From NCBI GenBank assembly GCA_021790055.1, contig JAJYIL010000226.1, forward strand, positions 1-5,620: a stretch of DNA of 5,620 bases. The letters are read 5' to 3'. This document shows, one piece after another, positions 5,057 to 5,620 of the stretch; position 1 is the stretch's first letter; each line of letters opens with the position of its first letter. The position numbers were made by a program, and so were the translations under genes. The notes under the pieces were generated by a model, which worked only from the letters and a program-made list of their open reading frames with translations, was not told where the DNA came from and did no database searches. This DNA comes from Bacteroidota bacterium (lineage in GTDB: Bacteria; Bacteroidota; Ignavibacteria; Ignavibacteriales; Ignavibacteriaceae).

Positions 5057-5620
5057 ATGCAGAGTTCTAAAATTGAATTTCTAACAAAGTATAATGACCT
5101 GGTTAAGCTGGCAATTGAATCTTCGCCGAACCTACCGGATAAATTATGCGAGTTGTTAGTAAGCGAATATGAACTTCAAGCTGTAGCTTTGTTCAAAATA
5201 AATGAGAATGACAGCTTGACCTTAATAGGCAAAGCGGGTGACACAAAGAAAAGCCTTGTTAAAAATTCTATTTCGGCTTGCAAGGAATGCAAGCTTATTA
5301 AAAGTAAAGCAGGCTCATCTTCTCTTTCCACTCAATCTGATTGTGAAATACAAATATCCGAATATATTATTTATGAAGGCTGCCTATTTATAAAGCTGAA
5401 CGGGAAGATACATGCCCTATTTAAGGTTGCTAAGAAAACTCCTTTTATTAACAGCGATAAAGACAACTTACAAAATATCGGAGACGCAGCAGGTAATCTA
5501 CTAAGCATTTGGTTCGGTACGCAGAATGCCGGGTCACTTTCAACAAGCCAGATAATTTCCGATATTGCCCATGAGCTTAGAACACCTACAAACAGCATCA
5601 TGGGATTTGCTTCTTTGCTT
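5057..5620 (+). CDS. Sensor histidine kinase, N-terminal part (GAF-like domain plus start of HisKA), cut by right edge
   Basis: The first 188 codons run open to the window edge. The start is ATG 5057: an in-frame TAG sits at 5054-5056, so no upstream start is possible, and AAGG at 5047-5050 is a modest ribosome binding site. Residues about 10-155 resemble a GAF-type sensory domain (alpha helix, L-C-E-L-L, then strands such as A-V-A-L-F-K-I). Residues 167-188 carry the H-box I-A-H-E-L-R-T-P-T-N-S-I-M-G-F, with H172 as the phosphorylated histidine. No transmembrane segment or signal peptide is visible, so a cytoplasmic sensor is likely, feeding a response regulator that should lie to the right or elsewhere. 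The sensory domain has cysteines at 31, 75, 78, 96 and 109, including C-K-E-C. The ATP-binding domain lies beyond the window. The kinase call is firm, the GAF call moderate, and the ligand unknown. Confidence 0.88.
   Translation, partial: MQSSKIEFLTKYNDLVKLAIESSPNLPDKLCELLVSEYELQAVALFKINENDSLTLIGKAGDTKKSLVKNSISACKECKLIKSKAGSSSLSTQSDCEIQISEYIIYEGCLFIKLNGKIHALFKVAKKTPFINSDKDNLQNIGDAAGNLLSIWFGTQNAGSLSTSQIISDIAHELRTPTNSIMGFASLL

Noticed and set aside
5371..5601. Minus-strand frame of 76 codons opposite the kinase
   Set aside because: It is antisense to the GAF/H-box coding sequence, whose motifs are clear on the plus strand. No start signal was found.
1..5620. CRISPR arrays, tRNA/rRNA genes, insertion sequences, attachment sites
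   Set aside because: I found no regularly spaced repeats, cloverleaf, transposase-like protein or terminal inverted repeats. The only large repeat is the peptidase gene duplication.

Overview
The window looks like an ordinary chromosomal stretch of an AT-rich, free-living bacterium of the Bacteroidota/Ignavibacteriota/Chlorobiota group. This rests on three signs: the M1 peptidase subtype with a G-M-E-Y-P-G exopeptidase motif, signal peptides ending in Ser/Ala-Gln-Glu, and a TAnnTTTG-type promoter core ahead of the last gene. The assignment comes from sequence style only and has not been checked by a search.

Layout, left to right. (1) The last 31 codons of an unidentified plus-strand gene (1-96), followed by an inverted-repeat cluster with two alternative 3' arms. 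(2) A 755-bp stretch (97-851) without a large gene. It holds two very short genes, 266-385 and 413-523, each coding for a single transmembrane helix with a basic C-terminal tail. They align end to end without gaps and look like an old tandem duplication. Five TTTAC/GTAAA units lie upstream of the pair and a nested dyad lies just downstream. (3) Two large tandem paralogues, 852-2831 and 2864-4828, 32 bp apart. Both encode exported M1-family zinc metallopeptidases with an intact HExxH-x18-E site. (4) A 228-bp gap with inverted repeats and a plausible promoter. (5) The 5' part of a sensor histidine kinase gene (5057 to the right edge) with an N-terminal GAF-like sensory domain and the start of its H-box.

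The two peptidases are probably co-transcribed. They are expected to trim peptides outside the cytoplasm, with specificity differing through a roughly 10-residue length change between the last zinc ligand and the catalytic tyrosine. The kinase appears to have its own promoter, and nothing in the sequence ties it to the peptidases. The least explained element is the small membrane-protein pair. It resembles type I toxin-like or other accessory small membrane proteins in form only, and no antisense RNA or partner could be demonstrated.
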